This document shows, piece after piece, positions 12,268-13,826 of a DNA stretch of 13,826 nt. The position numbers and the translations under genes are program-made. The stretch comes from IMCC26256 sp037146835 (GTDB taxonomy: Bacteria; Actinomycetota; Acidimicrobiia; IMCC26256): NCBI GenBank assembly GCA_037146835.1, contig JBAWWI010000056.1, positions 1 through 13,826 of the forward strand, written 5' to 3'. The notes under the pieces are model-generated. The model saw only the letters and a list, made by a program, of their open reading frames with translations. It was not told the DNA's origin and ran no database searches. Position 1 is the first letter of the stretch. Each line of letters starts with the position of its first letter.

Positions 12268-13179
12268 ATGTCCGGGGGGATGAACGTCACTTTCTATGGG
12301 GTACGCGGCTCAACGCCTTGCGATGATCCCGCGCTCGCTCGCTACGGCGGCAATACCTCGTGCGCCGTGATCGAGATCCCCGGAGCAGACCCCATCATTC
12401 TTGATCTTGGTACAGGTCTGCGAACATATGGGGATTCACTAATTGCCTCAGGTAATGCAGGTGAGTGGAGGGGATCCGTCCTGCTTACTCATCTCCACTG
12501 GGATCACGTCCAAGGATTTCCATTCTTTAAACCTCTTCATCAGCTCGGCAGTGAAGTCGATATCTACGGCCCCGATCACGGCGAGGCACCACTCTCAGAG
12601 ATGGTTGGACGATTTATGGGGCCCCCATATTTTCCAATTACTCCAGCGGAACTAGGAGCGAGCGTCCGCTTCCACGATGTATCTCCAGGGAGTTTCAGAA
12701 TCGGAGACGCGGTTGTCACTGCACTCGCCGTTCGCCATACTGGCCCGACGCTCGCGTTTCGTGTTGATTGCGGCGATGTATCAGTTGTCTATATGCCAGA
12801 CCATGGCCCTGGATGCTGTGCGCTCGACGATGACGACTTCGTTCCGCAGGATGTAATCGACCTATGCAACGGGGCTGACCTGCTGATCCACGATGCCCAG
12901 CACACGCTCGCTGAGTATCCGGAGAAGCGGCACTGGGGTCATAGCAGCGCCAATTATGCGGTAAAAGTAGCTCTTTCTGGTCGTGTTAGGAGTCTGGCTC
13001 TATTCCATCATGATCCAATGCACGACGATGCAGAGATTGACTCCATCGAACAATGTGCTGCAGCAATTGCCTGTGCGAGCGGATCGAGCCTTAATGTATT
13101 TGCAGCACGCGAGGGTTTAGAACTAAAGATCGAACCAACCATCCTCGACATAACCAGAGAAGTTGAGGGAGCCAACTGA
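12268..13179 (+). CDS. MBL-fold metallo-hydrolase (PhnP/COG1235-like)
   Basis: 303 residues. The family-typical start VTFYGVRGSTPC is followed by a core Gly/Asp strand (LDLGTG), the metal motif LTHLHWDHVQGF (His75, His77, Asp79, His80), RHTGPT with His157, YMPDH with Asp178, IHDAQH, HWGHSS and LFHHDP (His247/248). These are the expected ligands of a di-zinc or di-iron phosphodiesterase-like site; the substrate is unknown. In-frame ATGs exist at 12205, 12268 and 12280. 12280 coincides with the family's usual N-terminus, while 12268 best fits the TAACGT box. 12205 lies in the palindrome and adds residues I do not recognise. Its stop overlaps the flavin reductase start by one base (TGATG), so the two proteins are probably made together. 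Confidence 0.87.
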   Translation: MSGGMNVTFYGVRGSTPCDDPALARYGGNTSCAVIEIPGADPIILDLGTGLRTYGDSLIASGNAGEWRGSVLLTHLHWDHVQGFPFFKPLHQLGSEVDIYGPDHGEAPLSEMVGRFMGPPYFPITPAELGASVRFHDVSPGSFRIGDAVVTALAVRHTGPTLAFRVDCGDVSVVYMPDHGPGCCALDDDDFVPQDVIDLCNGADLLIHDAQHTLAEYPEKRHWGHSSANYAVKVALSGRVRSLALFHHDPMHDDAEIDSIEQCAAAIACASGSSLNVFAAREGLELKIEPTILDITREVEGAN

Positions 13180-13682
13180 TGGCAGGGCATCCAGACGAGA
13201 ATGTGATTGGTCCAACCGGATTGGAGTTTCGAGATGCTCTCGGGCACTTCGCCACCGGCATCACGGTCATCACAGCGATGGATGATGCGGGGCCAGTAGG
13301 GCTAGCAGCGAACTCGTTTACCTCCGTATCGCTTGATCCTCCGCTTGTGCTGTTCTGTCCAGCGAAGACTTCATCGAGTTGGCCGCGTATAGAGCGCGCA
13401 AAAAGTTTTGCAGTCAACATTCTTGATGACGCTCAAGAGGATGTCTGCCGAGTATTCGCTACTCCCGGCGAGGACAGGTTCTCGAAGGTGGCTTGGCATC
13501 TCTCACCTAGCGGATCGCCCCTCCTTGATGACGTGCACGCGTTTTTAGATTGTGTGCTCCATGAAGTCCACGACGGCGGCGATCATTGGATAGTCGTTGG
13601 GCGTGTAATAGATCTTGGAATCGAGGCCGATGCCGGCCCACTTCTGTATTACCGAGGCAAATACAGCCGATTAGGCGAGTAG
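13179..13682 (+). CDS. Flavin reductase family protein (FMN-binding split barrel)
   Basis: 167 residues, the usual length of small NAD(P)H:flavin oxidoreductases that feed reduced FMN or FAD to two-component monooxygenases. Motifs are RDALGHFATGITVIT (18-32), GLAANSFTSVSLDPPLVLFCP (41-61, flavin phosphate and isoalloxazine contacts), FAVNIL (77-82), DRFSKVAW (99-106), and the late HWIVVGRV strand (136-143). It is coupled by TGATG to the preceding MBL-fold hydrolase; no monooxygenase partner is in the window, so a stand-alone or distant partner is likely. A non-enzymatic flavin- or heme-binding role for this fold is also possible. A 16-bp tandem array begins nine bases after its stop. Confidence 0.9.
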   Translation: MAGHPDENVIGPTGLEFRDALGHFATGITVITAMDDAGPVGLAANSFTSVSLDPPLVLFCPAKTSSSWPRIERAKSFAVNILDDAQEDVCRVFATPGEDRFSKVAWHLSPSGSPLLDDVHAFLDCVLHEVHDGGDHWIVVGRVIDLGIEADAGPLLYYRGKYSRLGE

Positions 13683-13690
13683 CCCCTGAA

Positions 13691-13826
13691 TTCTCTAGAG
13701 CAGTCGCTCTCTAGGCCCGTCACTCTCTAGACCAGGCGCTCTCTAGGTCAGGCGCTCTCTAGGTCAGGCGCTCTCTAGAGCAGTCGCTCTCTAGGCCCGT
13801 CACTCTCTAGACCAGGCGCTCTCTAG
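13691..13826. repeat. 16-bp tandem array (8.5 units) with an 80-bp higher-order period, running off the window
   Basis: Each unit is the fixed core ctctctag plus eight variable bases. Variable parts in order: A agcagtcg, B gcccgtca, C accaggcg, D gtcaggcg, D, A, B, C, then a final core cut by the window end. Unit starts are 13691, 13707, 13723, 13739, 13755, 13771, 13787, 13803 and 13819. The order A-B-C-D-D-A-B-C makes an 80-base higher-order repeat; the second A-B-C copy is identical to the first except that the first base of the first unit is t instead of c. The core contains CTAG, so TAG is present on both strands in every unit. It is non-coding. Confidence 0.92.

Noticed and set aside
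13691..13826. CRISPR-like pattern of constant repeats and variable spacers
   Set aside because: The constant part is only 8 bases and the variable parts are 8 bases and recur in the same order. CRISPR repeats and spacers are each about three to four times longer and spacers are normally unique. There are no cas genes in the window.

Overview
The window reads as chromosomal DNA of a moderate-GC actinobacterium, probably outside the high-GC streptomycete/mycobacterial groups (an Acidimicrobiia-like lineage is my best guess). The reasons are: Streptomyces-type ethylmalonyl-CoA pathway enzymes, a DUF459-type SGNH hydrolase, an ABC half-exporter with an insert I associate with actinobacterial members, very compact gene spacing, and start codons that mostly lack Shine-Dalgarno sequences but have a TAnnnT box 6-10 nt upstream (leaderless style). 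There are no RNA genes, transposases, phage genes or CRISPR arrays, and no gene-free stretch longer than 300 bases.

Layout. (1) 1-371, minus: 5' part of a metallo-beta-lactamase-fold hydrolase, cut by the window edge. (2) 453-1394, plus: malyl-/methylmalyl-CoA lyase-type CoA-ester lyase, convergent with (3) 1438-3078, minus: a long acyl-CoA dehydrogenase with the N-terminal extension of methylsuccinyl-CoA dehydrogenase. (4) 3182-6310, minus: a probable two-gene operon of an ABC exporter followed by a membrane-anchored SGNH hydrolase with a collagen-like tail. (5) 6388-8917, plus: a standard acyl-CoA dehydrogenase, a four-cysteine lipoprotein and a mesaconyl-CoA hydratase-type MaoC protein. 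(6) 8975-10164, minus: an epoxide-hydrolase-like alpha/beta hydrolase overlapping a small two-helix membrane protein. (7) 10258-12074, plus: a DrrA/DrrB-type ABC transporter pair with overlapping genes. (8) 12268-13682, plus: a second MBL-fold hydrolase overlapping a flavin reductase. (9) 13691-13826: a 16-bp tandem array running off the window.

Working together: the lyase, the long dehydrogenase and the MaoC hydratase would catalyse three consecutive late steps of the ethylmalonyl-CoA pathway: methylsuccinyl-CoA to mesaconyl-CoA to beta-methylmalyl-CoA to glyoxylate plus propionyl-CoA. They sit in three separate transcription units. The diagnostic enzymes Ccr and Ecm are not in this window.

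The most unusual feature is a set of four unrelated short-period tandem arrays placed at gene ends: 3 x 13 bp across the lyase stop codon, 4 x 13 bp after the second dehydrogenase, 8.5 x 16 bp after the flavin reductase, and 6 x 15 bp inside the start of the alpha/beta hydrolase. The 3'-end arrays have periods equal to 1 mod 3, and two of them place a stop codon in all three forward frames. The coding array has a period divisible by three.
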